10,302 nucleotides of DNA from Candidatus Latescibacterota bacterium (GCA_018667995.1 JABIQT010000638.1:1-10302); one strand, 5' to 3'; numbered from the stretch's first letter, positions 1-8,058 are shown. The notes: generated by a model from the sequence alone, not told the origin. Made by a program: numbers and translations.

Positions 1-1
1 C

Positions 2-307
2 GCCAGTTTTGCCGCTGACGATCACAGCGCCGATCCGTGGACGATGATGGTAAAGGTCATCGGCACCGAAGGATCCACCCGTTACAGCTATCGGGACTGG
101 GTGGAGTTGAAACCAGCAGTCGTACACTCCCAGACCTATACAGCCTATCGCGGATCAATCATCAACGAAATAGCACATTTTGCGAAGGTTTGCCGTGGCG
201 AAGCCGTACCGCTCTCAACTCTGGAGGATGCAGTGGATGCCCAGAAAATAATCGAGGGCGCCGAAGATTCCATTGCCTCTGGCAGAACGATAGATCTGAT
301 GAATTAG
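2..307 (+). CDS. Gfo/Idh/MocA family oxidoreductase, C-terminal end (5' partial)
   Basis: An open frame enters from the left edge and ends at TAG 305-307, giving 101 residues. The visible part fits the C-terminal alpha/beta domain of Gfo/Idh/MocA NAD(P)-dependent sugar or cyclitol dehydrogenases. It has a strand-rich stretch followed by the characteristic closing helices, with an FAKVCRGE segment, then LEDAVDAQKIIEGAEDSIASGR and a final GRTIDL-like tail. The NAD-binding Rossmann domain and the catalytic Lys of the EKP motif lie outside the window, so substrate and activity cannot be judged. It is convergent with recQ and separated from it by 150 bases in which I see no T-rich terminator hairpin. 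The family call is good; anything more specific would be a guess. Confidence 0.75.
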   Translation, partial: ASFAADDHSADPWTMMVKVIGTEGSTRYSYRDWVELKPAVVHSQTYTAYRGSIINEIAHFAKVCRGEAVPLSTLEDAVDAQKIIEGAEDSIASGRTIDLMN

Positions 308-457
308 ATTTTCTGGAGGTTATAGATTCACATGCTGAGCAAACTTGTAGACACATAACTCAAAGTCAAATCAGCAAGTCACGGACATACCACGGCGGCT
401 GATCCGTTTGGTAACTGTGTTCACACAATGTTGCAGATCCGCTTCAATGGCTCTCGC

Positions 458-2416
458 CTATTTCTCCGATCCCTCTCGAACGACTCGAAGGAAATCGCGG
501 CCAAACTTCTCAGCTTTGGACTTTCCGATGCCGTGAGCCATGGTTAGTTCCTCAATGGTGGTAGGCTGCAACAGAGCGATGTCCCGTAGGGTCCTATCGC
601 TAGCCACCACATATGGCGGTACACCTTGCTCCCGGGCCTTCTCGAGACGATAGGCGCGCAGGGCTTCGAAGAGCGCACCACTAGCCTTATCAGAATCGCT
701 ACCACCGGCTCGGGCGGCCCTTATCCTCGTCGTCCGGGCATCCTGTGAAAAATGACCGACCGCGGTTGGGGAAGTAGACGCACTTGGTGGTAAACGGAGC
801 GTGGCTGCACGCTTCTCGTAGATGACTGCCTTTCCCGCTTCCGTAACAACCACAAGTGGCCGGTCTCCTCCCTCGAACTCCACCCATCCCGCCGTTACAC
901 ATCGGCGGAGAAGACTGTTGAGCCAGTCCTCGCGATGTTCCTTCAGCGCGCCAAACGTCTGGGTACTGCGCAGACCAGACGCGCTCAATCGCTCATCTTC
1001 CGTACCCGCGAGCAGTTTTGCCGCAAGCTGGATACCGAATCTGCCATGAACACGGGCGACTCCGCAAAGTGCCTTCCGAACGATAACGGAGGTCTCTTGC
1101 GCATCCACGTCTGAAAGTGGAGGCGCCGCGCAAACGTCACAGTTACCACACCCCTGGAGTGTCTCCGCTTCATCACCGAAGTACCGCAGAATAGCATCAT
1201 GCCGGCATACGCCCCCTTCGGCCCATCGCATTAACTCAAGAAACAGATTCCACTTGTGGCGGACGGTCTCAAGGGGTGGTGCAAGTCCGTCGGTGTCGGA
1301 TTCAATCAACCGTCTCCGTAACGCCATATCGCCCGGCGAGGTTAGCATCAGACAGGTGGCTGGCTCTCCGTCTCGCCCTGCGCGACCCACCTCCTGATAG
1401 TAGGCCTCGATAGATCCAGGCGGTGCAAGATGCACGATGCAACGTACATCCGGCCGATCAATACCCATACCGAAAGCATTTGTAGCCACAATCACATCGA
1501 GCTCTCGTCCGGTAAATGCATCCTGTACTTGCTCGCGCATTCCGCCGTCCATACCGGCATGATAACTTGCGGAGCGCCACCCTTCCTCTCCCAGGCGATT
1601 TGCCTCTTCTTCTGTACTCTTGCGAGTAGGCGCATATACAATAGCTGCCCCATTGACGGCGCTGGGGTGTCCCAGGCTTTCACGGAGCACGACGTCGAGA
1701 TAGCGCCTCCGTTCACGCCGGCTCTGCGTCTCTACCGCACGCAATGCCAGGTTAGGCCTGGCGAACCCCTGAATGCGTTGTGGTGTGTCCGCAGGCAGCC
1801 CCAGTCGTTCCAGGATTTCGTCCCGAACCACAGGGGTTGCCGTTGCTGTGCAGGCCAGCACACGGGCTCCAGCGAGTTGTGAAATGACGGACCCGATATG
1901 CAGGTACTCAGGACGAAAATCGTGCCCCCATTCACTGATACAATGTGCCTCATCAATTGCGACCAACCGGCAGTCAATCCGACGCACCAGATTTCGAAAT
2001 CCAGTGAGCGCCAGTCGCTCTGGTGCCACATAAATCAGTTTGTACTCTCCGTTGGCAGCGGCAGTGAGACGACGCTGCATTTCGTTGTCATCCAACGTTC
2101 TCGCAAAATATGTGGCAGTCACGCCTCGCTCTTCAAGGGCAGCCACTTGATCGTGCATCAAGGAGATTAACGGAGAAACCACTATTGTCGTACCTGGAAG
2201 GAGGGCTGCGGGGAGTTGATAAATCAAGCTCTTTCCACCGCCGGTGGGGGCCACCAGCAGCAGTCGGTCGGAATCGAGAAGCGTCTCTATGGACTCTCTC
2301 TGACCAGGGCGAAACGACTTGAAACCCAAAGAATGGAGGCCCTGCTCAAGATCTTCTTCCAATATCGGCCGAGCAGATTCTACAGCGATATCAACCTCCA
2401 GATGCCAACCTTCCAA
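458..2416 (-). CDS. recQ: ATP-dependent DNA helicase RecQ
   Basis: This is a 652-residue superfamily 2 helicase that unwinds DNA 3' to 5' during recombination and replication-fork repair. Visible motifs, in order: motif 0 (GFKSFRPGQ, about 31-39), Walker A APTGGGKS (56-63), Walker B DEAH (155-158) followed by the RecQ-specific CISEWGHDFRPEY loop, motif III CTATAT (189-194), and motif VI QEVGRAGRD (341-349). A zinc-binding set C404, C423, C426, C429 follows, then a winged-helix region (about 440-535), an Ala/Ser-rich linker, and an HRDC domain (about 580-645). This is the complete RecQ-RQC-HRDC layout at a normal length. The start is uncertain. Codon 2416 is TTG with no clear Shine-Dalgarno, and the frame stays open about 130 bases upstream without ATG or GTG. 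The next in-frame candidate is TTG at residue 19. It lies 143 bases after hemQ on the same strand and may be cotranscribed with it. Confidence 0.95.
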   Translation of the reverse strand: MEGWHLEVDIAVESARPILEEDLEQGLHSLGFKSFRPGQRESIETLLDSDRLLLVAPTGGGKSLIYQLPAALLPGTTIVVSPLISLMHDQVAALEERGVTATYFARTLDDNEMQRRLTAAANGEYKLIYVAPERLALTGFRNLVRRIDCRLVAIDEAHCISEWGHDFRPEYLHIGSVISQLAGARVLACTATATPVVRDEILERLGLPADTPQRIQGFARPNLALRAVETQSRRERRRYLDVVLRESLGHPSAVNGAAIVYAPTRKSTEEEANRLGEEGWRSASYHAGMDGGMREQVQDAFTGRELDVIVATNAFGMGIDRPDVRCIVHLAPPGSIEAYYQEVGRAGRDGEPATCLMLTSPGDMALRRRLIESDTDGLAPPLETVRHKWNLFLELMRWAEGGVCRHDAILRYFGDEAETLQGCGNCDVCAAPPLSDVDAQETSVIVRKALCGVARVHGRFGIQLAAKLLAGTEDERLSASGLRSTQTFGALKEHREDWLNSLLRRCVTAGWVEFEGGDRPLVVVTEAGKAVIYEKRAATLRLPPSASTSPTAVGHFSQDARTTRIRAARAGGSDSDKASGALFEALRAYRLEKAREQGVPPYVVASDRTLRDIALLQPTTIEELTMAHGIGKSKAEKFGRDFLRVVREGSEK

Positions 2417-2559
2417 AACGCCAATACACCGACTCTCACCATACAGTCGCCCGTAGTACGGGATTCTCGTAACTTCTTCCAGATAGGATTCGATAAGTAA
2501 GGGATTGCTACCATGCCTGTCGCGGTCAAACGGGGATCGATACTCGGTCTATACCGAAT

Positions 2560-3288
2560 CTATGAATATCGGCTGTTCCAGATCTGTCTGCCCACGAAAA
2601 ACGGACCGAGGGATTCTATGTACAAGGAAGTCTGTTGCGTTTTGCGCATGTCCTGGATAACTCGTGAGAGCGGATGCAGTTCTTTCCCCACGAGCCCGAT
2701 GACGAAGTCATTATCTGCTTCATCCATACCGTAACAGGCGAAGCGCAGATCGTGCGCATAGTCCTCACGGCCATAGGAACGTCCAATGGTCGCATGCTCC
2801 ATGAGTATCTTGCGTTGCTCTTTGTGATCGAGGCGGGCGAACTCACCGTTTCGGCGTAGTGGGTATAGAATCGTCCAAGGCCATTCGGGGTTTAGGGCCG
2901 TCCTCAAGGGGCGACCAATTAGGGCCTCTTCAAGGTCCGGTTCGTAGCCTGAAGCATAGGACCGACCGAACATAGTCAGATCGGCACGACGGTCCATCAT
3001 GTCAAACGGTGAACGATTCAGCAGATCGCGGACATCTGTGACAAACACTTCAGGATCATCGGCAAGGAACATCATACCGATACCATTTGGATCGCTGACA
3101 TCGGCGTACAACACTGTGTCGGTATTCACACCAGCCAGTGCTCCCGTGACTTCCTTCATATCTGTGACACCCGTATAGACTTGTATCTGGGCATACAGAC
3201 GGTGATCACTGACTTGCGGGGAACCATCAATGGGGGCGCCGTGTTCGCGCAAATCAAGCGGTTCGCTGGCATCGGACTCATGGTTCAT
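2560..3288 (-). CDS. hemQ: Chlorite dismutase-family protein, probable coprohaem decarboxylase HemQ/ChdC
   Basis: The 242-residue protein belongs to the Cld/HemQ fold. In the coproporphyrin-dependent pathway HemQ oxidatively decarboxylates coprohaem to haem b in the cytosol, using peroxide. Signals are the ILYPLRR segment (Tyr142, matching the catalytic Tyr of the YP motif in known HemQ), MEHATIGR (His165, matching the proximal haem ligand 27 residues after that Tyr in Listeria HemQ), and the terminal GPFFVGRQ (228-235), a family hallmark. Where Firmicute enzymes have a distal Gln, 13 residues after the proximal His, this one has Ala178 followed by His179, more like the actinobacterial type. 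The ATG at 3288 is chosen because an AAGGA ribosome-binding site precedes it; the frame is open 28 codons further but lacks such support. The divergent ferrochelatase next door supports a haem role. True chlorite dismutase activity is less likely. Confidence 0.82.
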   Translation of the reverse strand: MNHESDASEPLDLREHGAPIDGSPQVSDHRLYAQIQVYTGVTDMKEVTGALAGVNTDTVLYADVSDPNGIGMMFLADDPEVFVTDVRDLLNRSPFDMMDRRADLTMFGRSYASGYEPDLEEALIGRPLRTALNPEWPWTILYPLRRNGEFARLDHKEQRKILMEHATIGRSYGREDYAHDLRFACYGMDEADNDFVIGLVGKELHPLSRVIQDMRKTQQTSLYIESLGPFFVGRQIWNSRYS

Positions 3289-3344
3289 TGCAGTTTCCTT
3301 ACTATAGAATCGGGAATGGACATCCTCATTCGAAAGACCGCGGG

Positions 3345-3374
3345 AATATACCCAAATGGGACCTCTTTCCACAA
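3345..3374 (-). promoter_or_regulatory. Putative sigma70-type promoter of hemQ
   Basis: On the minus strand there is a -35-like TTGTGG (3369-3374), an 18-base spacer and a -10 TATATT (3345-3350). This predicts a transcript start about 50 bases before the hemQ ATG. The spacer carries a CCCATTTGGG near-palindrome (3351-3360) next to the -10. The -10 is good and the -35 is weak. Confidence 0.4.
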
Positions 3375-3401
3375 GGATATATGGTCACTTGTCTTAATGG
3401 A

Positions 3402-3430
3402 TTGACGAAGATCTTTCGGTCCCGTATCAT
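3402..3430 (+). promoter_or_regulatory. Putative sigma70-type promoter of the ferrochelatase gene
   Basis: TTGACG (3402-3407) and TATCAT (3425-3430) are separated by exactly 17 bases, a near-consensus -35/-10 pair. The predicted start is near 3437, about 45 bases before the ferrochelatase ATG at 3483. Its -35 lies 27 bases from the -35 of the divergent hemQ promoter, so one bound regulator could affect both genes. Confidence 0.55.
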
Positions 3431-3482
3431 TCCGAATCGCGGGTTCAAATCACAGATTCATCGACCAACACTCCTGAGAGCC

Positions 3483-4514
3483 ATGTCAGACAACACCGAG
3501 ACCTACGACGCTGTTCTATTGCTTAGCTTCGGCGGTCCAGAAGCGCGAGATGATGTCATTCCATTCCTGGAGAACGTGCTTCGGGGCCGGAACGTCCCAC
3601 ACCAGCGCATGCTTGCGGTGGCCGAACACTACTTCGAATTTGACGGCGTGAGTCCCCTGAACGGTCAGAACAGAGTATTGATTGCTGCCCTTGAAGCGGA
3701 ATTGAAACGATGTGATATTAACTTGCCGGTCTACTGGGCCAACCGGAATTGGCATCCCCTGCTGGAAAACACGCTGATTCGCATGCGAGATGACGGCGTG
3801 CGTCGTGCACTGGGATTCTTTACGTCGGCATACAGTTCGTATTCAGGTTGTCGGCAGTATCTGGAAAACATTGAGGTAGCCCGGGAGCGCGTCGGCGAAG
3901 GAGTGCCAGTGGTGGAAAAACTACGGTTCTTCTACAACCACCCTGGCTTTGTCGAACCCATGGCAGAACATTTGCGTGAGGCGATGGATAGAGTTCCGAG
4001 CGAGAGGCGAACGGGGACAAGGGTGGTTTTCACGGCACACAGTCTTCCAGCTCAGATGGCCTCAGACTGCGACTACGAGGCGCAACTCAGAGAGACTTCT
4101 GCGCTCGTCTCGCAGGTGGCCGGCATATCAAATTGGGATATAGTTTACCAGAGCCGATCGGGGCCACCGACGCAGCCCTGGTTGGGGCCGGATGTCGGTT
4201 CACATCTCGAAGCTCTCCATCGAGATTCAGCCATAACTGATGTGGTGATAGCTCCAATAGGGTTCATCTCAGATCACATGGAGGTTGTGTATGATCTGGA
4301 CGTGGAGGCAAGGACGCTATGCAACAGTATAGGGTTGAATATGATACGAACCGCTACTGTTGGGACCCATCCCAGGTTCGTCTCAATGATCAGGGAACTG
4401 ATTCAGGAACGTCTTAACGACGATCCGGTGAGACTATCGCTTGGTAGTAACGGCCCAAGCCGTGACCACTGTCCTGCCGACTGCTGTATAGGCAGCCGCC
4501 AGAGGTCCGCTTAG
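3483..4514 (+). CDS. hemH: Ferrochelatase (coproporphyrin type likely)
   Basis: The 343-residue protein inserts ferrous iron into a porphyrin. Recognisable parts are the N-terminal YDAVLLLSFGGPE, GVSPLNGQNR (55-64), SAYSSYSGCRQY (115-126), the catalytic His186 in FTAHSLP, YQSRSGPPTQPWLGPD (222-237) and GFISDHMEVVYDLD with the catalytic Glu267. The start at 3483 is preferred to upstream in-frame codons because family homology begins there and the predicted promoter lies between. The C-terminus has Cys330, Cys334 and Cys335 in a CPADCC motif, and Cys123 sits in SGCRQY. Actinobacterial and some other bacterial ferrochelatases use such cysteines for a [2Fe-2S] cluster, so a cluster is likely here. 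The divergent hemQ suggests the natural substrate is coproporphyrin III rather than protoporphyrin IX. The TAG stop overlaps the TAA of the convergent MATE gene. Confidence 0.94.
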   Translation: MSDNTETYDAVLLLSFGGPEARDDVIPFLENVLRGRNVPHQRMLAVAEHYFEFDGVSPLNGQNRVLIAALEAELKRCDINLPVYWANRNWHPLLENTLIRMRDDGVRRALGFFTSAYSSYSGCRQYLENIEVARERVGEGVPVVEKLRFFYNHPGFVEPMAEHLREAMDRVPSERRTGTRVVFTAHSLPAQMASDCDYEAQLRETSALVSQVAGISNWDIVYQSRSGPPTQPWLGPDVGSHLEALHRDSAITDVVIAPIGFISDHMEVVYDLDVEARTLCNSIGLNMIRTATVGTHPRFVSMIRELIQERLNDDPVRLSLGSNGPSRDHCPADCCIGSRQRSA

Positions 4515-5905
4515 GCTCTTTCTGCTACCGCCTCCGAATCAGACTCCGAAGGAGAAGGTGAATTCATCTCTGCCATCTCTCTCATAGTCCTACGAAATCG
4601 CCACCAGAGCATTCCGGCTGGTATCGGGGCGATCACGATAAACGATGCCCAGACAGCCGCCAATCCACCATCGAAAAACTCTATCAGTACCGCAGCAAGT
4701 ATGCAGGAGGTCCAGACGCCGATGGTGTTCACTCGCAGTGGGAAGCGCGTGTCGCCTGTACCTCGAATAGCACCTGACTGAATGAAGATCAGGGCCCAGA
4801 ATGGTTGCGCCAGGGCCACAACCCGCAATCCTGATGAGCCAATAGAAACAGCCTCGGGATTATCCGAGAAGATACCCATAATCTCGGGCCCGAATAGAAA
4901 TACCGTCACGCCGACACCGCTCATCCAGAGCATACCCCACCTTGTTGCAATCCTCGCTACGATCGCGGCCTCATCAGGACGTTTGGCCCCAATACATTGC
5001 CCGACGAGTGATGTCGCCGCCATTCCAAACCCAAAGCCTGGTAGAAACGATAGGGAGAGCGCGTTCATCGTGATTCTGTGAGCCGCGAGCGTCAATGTAC
5101 CTAAGCCTGCTACCGCGACGGTGAGTGCGGAGAAGGCGCTTGTGATGAGAAGCTGCTCCAGCGCAGCGGGCACACCAATGCGCAACACCTGTCGCGCTAT
5201 GTCTATATCGGGGCGAATAAGAACGGGACCCCGGATTGATACCCCATTTCGCCCATGCCAAAGGACCACCAGGATTACAGCCAGGGCGAGAATACGAGCG
5301 ATCAGCGTACCCCAAGCGCTTCCAAGCACGCCTAGTTCCGGAAGGCCGAAATAACCGAAGATTAGCCCATAGCTCAACACCACGTTGATGATATTGGCTC
5401 CGAATGTTACCAGCATCGGAGTTCGTGAATCTCCAGCGCCACGCAGGACTCCGCCAAGCAGAAAACGCGAGGTCATCACGACGGCCGTACCCATGGTGAT
5501 TTCGATGTAGCCGCTTGCTACCTCTGCCACATTCGCCTCCAGCCGAAATAAGGCGGCTATTTCTTCTGAGAAGAAGAAGCCCGCTATGGCCAGCGGTATC
5601 GAAATAACTATGCCCCACAGGAAGGACTGTCGAGCTAGGCTACCTGCGTGATCCAGTCGTTGGGCTCCCACGGATTGCGCCACAAGGACGGCGCTGCCGA
5701 CACCGAGTGCACTCAGAATGGCTATAACGAAGAACAAGACCTGAATCGCTGCACCCACTCCCGCTATGGCGAACTCGCCAATACGAGATACCAGAATCGT
5801 ATCGACGATCCCAAGGGAGGTTTCCAGGAAGCTCTCAAATATGACAGGCCAGGCGAGTGCGAACACTCGGCGGCGCATTGCAGCGTGATCGGGAGTAAAG
5901 GTCAA
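4511..5905 (-). CDS. MATE family efflux transporter (NorM/DinF-like)
   Basis: The 464-residue, strongly hydrophobic protein has about twelve membrane segments. It would be an inner-membrane antiporter exporting cationic drugs or metabolites against Na+ or H+. The internal duplication typical of MATE is clear: LVAQSVGAQR (75-84) matches LVGQCIGAKR (300-309), and GVLRGAGDSRTPM (152-164) matches GAIRGTGDTRFPL (378-390). The tail after about residue 445 is polar and Ser/Glu-rich. The frame first opens with TTG at 5905; an ATG at residue 10 (5878) is the other candidate. Neither has a clear ribosome-binding site, so the start is unresolved. It lies 73 bases after an MDR dehydrogenase on the same strand and is probably the last gene of that operon. 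Its substrate cannot be inferred. Confidence 0.92.
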   Translation of the reverse strand: MTFTPDHAAMRRRVFALAWPVIFESFLETSLGIVDTILVSRIGEFAIAGVGAAIQVLFFVIAILSALGVGSAVLVAQSVGAQRLDHAGSLARQSFLWGIVISIPLAIAGFFFSEEIAALFRLEANVAEVASGYIEITMGTAVVMTSRFLLGGVLRGAGDSRTPMLVTFGANIINVVLSYGLIFGYFGLPELGVLGSAWGTLIARILALAVILVVLWHGRNGVSIRGPVLIRPDIDIARQVLRIGVPAALEQLLITSAFSALTVAVAGLGTLTLAAHRITMNALSLSFLPGFGFGMAATSLVGQCIGAKRPDEAAIVARIATRWGMLWMSGVGVTVFLFGPEIMGIFSDNPEAVSIGSSGLRVVALAQPFWALIFIQSGAIRGTGDTRFPLRVNTIGVWTSCILAAVLIEFFDGGLAAVWASFIVIAPIPAGMLWWRFRRTMREMAEMNSPSPSESDSEAVAERA

Positions 5906-5978
5906 TGGGGCATTTCAGGGATATAGGTAAACAATCGGTATTTCAACGGACCGCTGGAATCATTGAGAGCACCATAGG

Positions 5979-6953
5979 TTAATCCATCCAGGGATCGAAG
6001 AGTATTTTAGTCGCCGCATGTTGGCGCAACAGATCAACGCCCTCCTGATACCGCGACAGAGGCAGTCTATGTGTGATGAGAGGGGCGAGGTTTAGATGAT
6101 GGTCTTTTATGAGCTGGTAAGCCTTCTCAGCAGCACTCCGATTGTGGGAAGCATATCCCATCAGTGAGAACCCGCCTCGCCAGCAGTCGGCGGGAAACAC
6201 CACATCCTCCCTTAACACACCGAAGATCCCAACCGCCTTACGAGAGCGGGCAATGAGGTATTCTATAGAGCTCTTCAACCCCGTACAATCTATTGCTGCA
6301 TCCAGAGAAGTGTCCGAAAAACGTCCTTCCGGAAGCATCTGATCCCCGGGAGCGAACGTACTATCTGCTCCGAGAGACAAGCCCATTGCTCTTCTATCGG
6401 ACAGGGGATCGATCCCCAGCACCTCCGTGGCGCCATATGCTCGTGCCATTTGAACAGCGATCAGCCCGGCCGGTCCAAGGCCACCAACGCCAATGCGCTT
6501 AGATCGGATTGTGTCGAGCAATTCAAGCTGGTCAAAGATAACCTGGACACACATGGCGAGCTCTAACGATGCGATCTGTTCAGGCTCCAGATCGGCTGAA
6601 ACGGGCATCAGGCTCGTTGCACGAAAAGAAACATACTGGGCGTAACATCCCTGGGCCACGCTGCCACCGCGGTCCTGCCAGGCCGCCACACGCATACCAG
6701 GCGAAAAACCATCTACGCCCTCTCCACATTCGAGGACCTCTCCAGTCATTTCGTGACCGGGTTGTCCCGGCGTCAATGGATAGTCAAGGACCTGCCCTGC
6801 CAACATAGGCTCCCCGGCCATCATGTGAATATCCCAATGGGGGCACGTTGATATGGCATATACCTTTAACAGCACTTCCCCGGGACCTGGAATCGGACAT
6901 GGCAATTCCACCATTTCTGCAATTCCAGGTTCTTTTATCTGAAGAGCTCTCAT
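5979..6953 (-). CDS. Zinc-type medium-chain (MDR) alcohol dehydrogenase
   Basis: The 324-residue protein has an N-terminal GroES-like domain and a central Rossmann fold. Catalytic-zinc positions are visible as Cys37 (STCPHWD) and His67-Glu68 in PGHE, the usual Cys-x-x-Asp/His and GHE pattern. The coenzyme-binding loop GVGGLGPAG lies at 155-163, and Asp182 after the second strand suggests preference for NAD over NADP. The four-cysteine structural zinc lobe seems to be missing or shortened. It would oxidise a secondary alcohol or polyol, or reduce the matching ketone; relatives include threonine and sorbitol dehydrogenases. The ATG at 6953 has a GAGAGG ribosome-binding site about five bases upstream and begins 51 bases after the preceding BchC-like gene, consistent with one transcript. 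Confidence 0.85.
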   Translation of the reverse strand: MRALQIKEPGIAEMVELPCPIPGPGEVLLKVYAISTCPHWDIHMMAGEPMLAGQVLDYPLTPGQPGHEMTGEVLECGEGVDGFSPGMRVAAWQDRGGSVAQGCYAQYVSFRATSLMPVSADLEPEQIASLELAMCVQVIFDQLELLDTIRSKRIGVGGLGPAGLIAVQMARAYGATEVLGIDPLSDRRAMGLSLGADSTFAPGDQMLPEGRFSDTSLDAAIDCTGLKSSIEYLIARSRKAVGIFGVLREDVVFPADCWRGGFSLMGYASHNRSAAEKAYQLIKDHHLNLAPLITHRLPLSRYQEGVDLLRQHAATKILFDPWMD

Positions 6954-7004
6954 CGCATCCTCTCAGGTGGAATCGCGAAGCGATTCACTACGTGCTAATT
7001 GCCA

Positions 7005-8000
7005 CTACCAGTCCAGGATTACGCCCAGAACCGGTGATGATTTTCCTTCGATCAGAGCCCACGCCTCCGCAGCCTTAAAGGCAGGAAAATGATGAGTGAT
7101 CAACGGCGTTGTCTGCAATGTCCCGTTCGCAATAAGTTCCAGCGTCTGGTCCATGCGCTCCTCTGTCCAACCCGAGACCAGATGAATGGACAGTTCCTTG
7201 TATCTGGGCGGTTGAAGCGCCAGTTGATCTTCTCTACCGTAGAAACCCGCTGATACAATATGGCCATATCGGCGCATCAAAGGCATATACCTTTCGATCG
7301 CCGCTATGGAACCCACCGTATCCACCATTACCTGTACACCATCAGGCGCGATGCCTCTCAATGTCTCCAGTTCATCATGGCACATACTAGTGACTGCGTG
7401 CGCTCCAGACAGATGCACGGCCTGCGCCAGGCGATCATCGTGACGGCCCACCACGGCCACTTGGGCACCACGCCAACGCATCGTCTGCGCCGCCCACTGG
7501 CCAACGAGTCCATCACCTATAACAAGCGCAGTATCACCTGAGCCTACCGGCGCGCGGGCTCCACAATTATATCCTACCTGGGTGAGCACCATACCCGAAA
7601 ACGCCAGCGGATCAGAGCCGGAAGGCAACCTCCAGATGCCACCACGTCCAGTGACGGATGGTGAGACCTGACCTCCCCGTGCCATAAACATCCCGTTCAC
7701 CTCACCCAGGACCGAAAACACGGTTTCCCCCACGGACAGGTCAGTAACTGCGTCCCCTATCCAATCCACGACACCAATCCTCTGGTATCCAGCGACGATC
7801 GGAAAGGGCCACGAATCACCGGGCCTGTAGGCCGTGTCCCCATCAATCCGCTCACCTCGGAGAAAGGAGCCTTCGGTACCATTGCTGATCCATGAATGCG
7901 TTAAGCGTATGACCACTTGCTCCCGGGTGGGGTCGGGGCAATCCACTTCCTTGAATTCAACGTCATTGGGCGCCGTGAAAACCACTGCTTGTGATTTCAT
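7005..8000 (-). CDS. MDR superfamily dehydrogenase without zinc ligands, BchC-like
   Basis: The 331-residue member of the medium-chain dehydrogenase superfamily has a Rossmann loop GDGLVGQWAAQ (162-172). The usual catalytic-zinc residues are absent: the Cys position reads HSWISNGTEGS (35-45) and the GHE motif is GYQ (71-73). The ISNGTE pattern resembles the zinc-independent group that includes the bacteriochlorophyllide dehydrogenase BchC and related unassigned oxidoreductases. A photosynthetic role is not implied. Strong initiation signals support the ATG at 8000, with AAAGGAG five bases upstream. It is first in a probable operon with the zinc-type MDR enzyme and MATE. The likely arrangement is two sequential or paralogous redox steps on a small molecule; the substrate is unknown. 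Confidence 0.82.
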   Translation of the reverse strand: MKSQAVVFTAPNDVEFKEVDCPDPTREQVVIRLTHSWISNGTEGSFLRGERIDGDTAYRPGDSWPFPIVAGYQRIGVVDWIGDAVTDLSVGETVFSVLGEVNGMFMARGGQVSPSVTGRGGIWRLPSGSDPLAFSGMVLTQVGYNCGARAPVGSGDTALVIGDGLVGQWAAQTMRWRGAQVAVVGRHDDRLAQAVHLSGAHAVTSMCHDELETLRGIAPDGVQVMVDTVGSIAAIERYMPLMRRYGHIVSAGFYGREDQLALQPPRYKELSIHLVSGWTEERMDQTLELIANGTLQTTPLITHHFPAFKAAEAWALIEGKSSPVLGVILDW

Positions 8001-8023
8001 GCTGCTCCTTTCGGCATTTAAGC

Positions 8024-8058
8024 GCCGGTAACTTAGCCGGCCCGTGTGGGCCTGTCAA
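8024..8058 (-). promoter_or_regulatory. Putative promoter of the MDR-MDR-MATE operon with overlapping dyads
   Basis: On the minus strand there is a consensus -35 TTGACA (8053-8058), a 17-base spacer and a weak -10 TAAGTT (8030-8035). This predicts a start about 22 bases before the ATG at 8000. Two palindromes lie on it: GGCCC-N4-GGGCC (8039-8052) fills most of the spacer, and GCCGG-N8-CCGGC (8024-8041) is centred on the -10. Such placement suits a repressor or a MerR-like regulator. No regulator gene is visible nearby. The remaining bases up to 8231 hold nothing else I can support. Confidence 0.5.

Noticed and set aside
308-457. GGAGG followed by ATG 332 and a short frame MLSKLVDT, which continues past its stop as readable residues.
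   Set aside because: Only eight codons before TAA, a spacing of 12 bases, and no recognisable family in the continuation; not enough to call a pseudogene or leader peptide.
3440-3476. GCGGGTTCAAATC followed by CGACCA, resembling the T-arm and 3' end of a tRNA.
   Set aside because: The bases flanking the TTCAAAT loop do not form a five-pair stem and no anticodon arm or acceptor partner is found upstream.
4974-5618. A 214-codon leftward open frame overlapping the MATE gene.
   Set aside because: It is a shifted-frame shadow of the transporter, which has clear duplicated MATE motifs; the shadow has no membrane or domain pattern.
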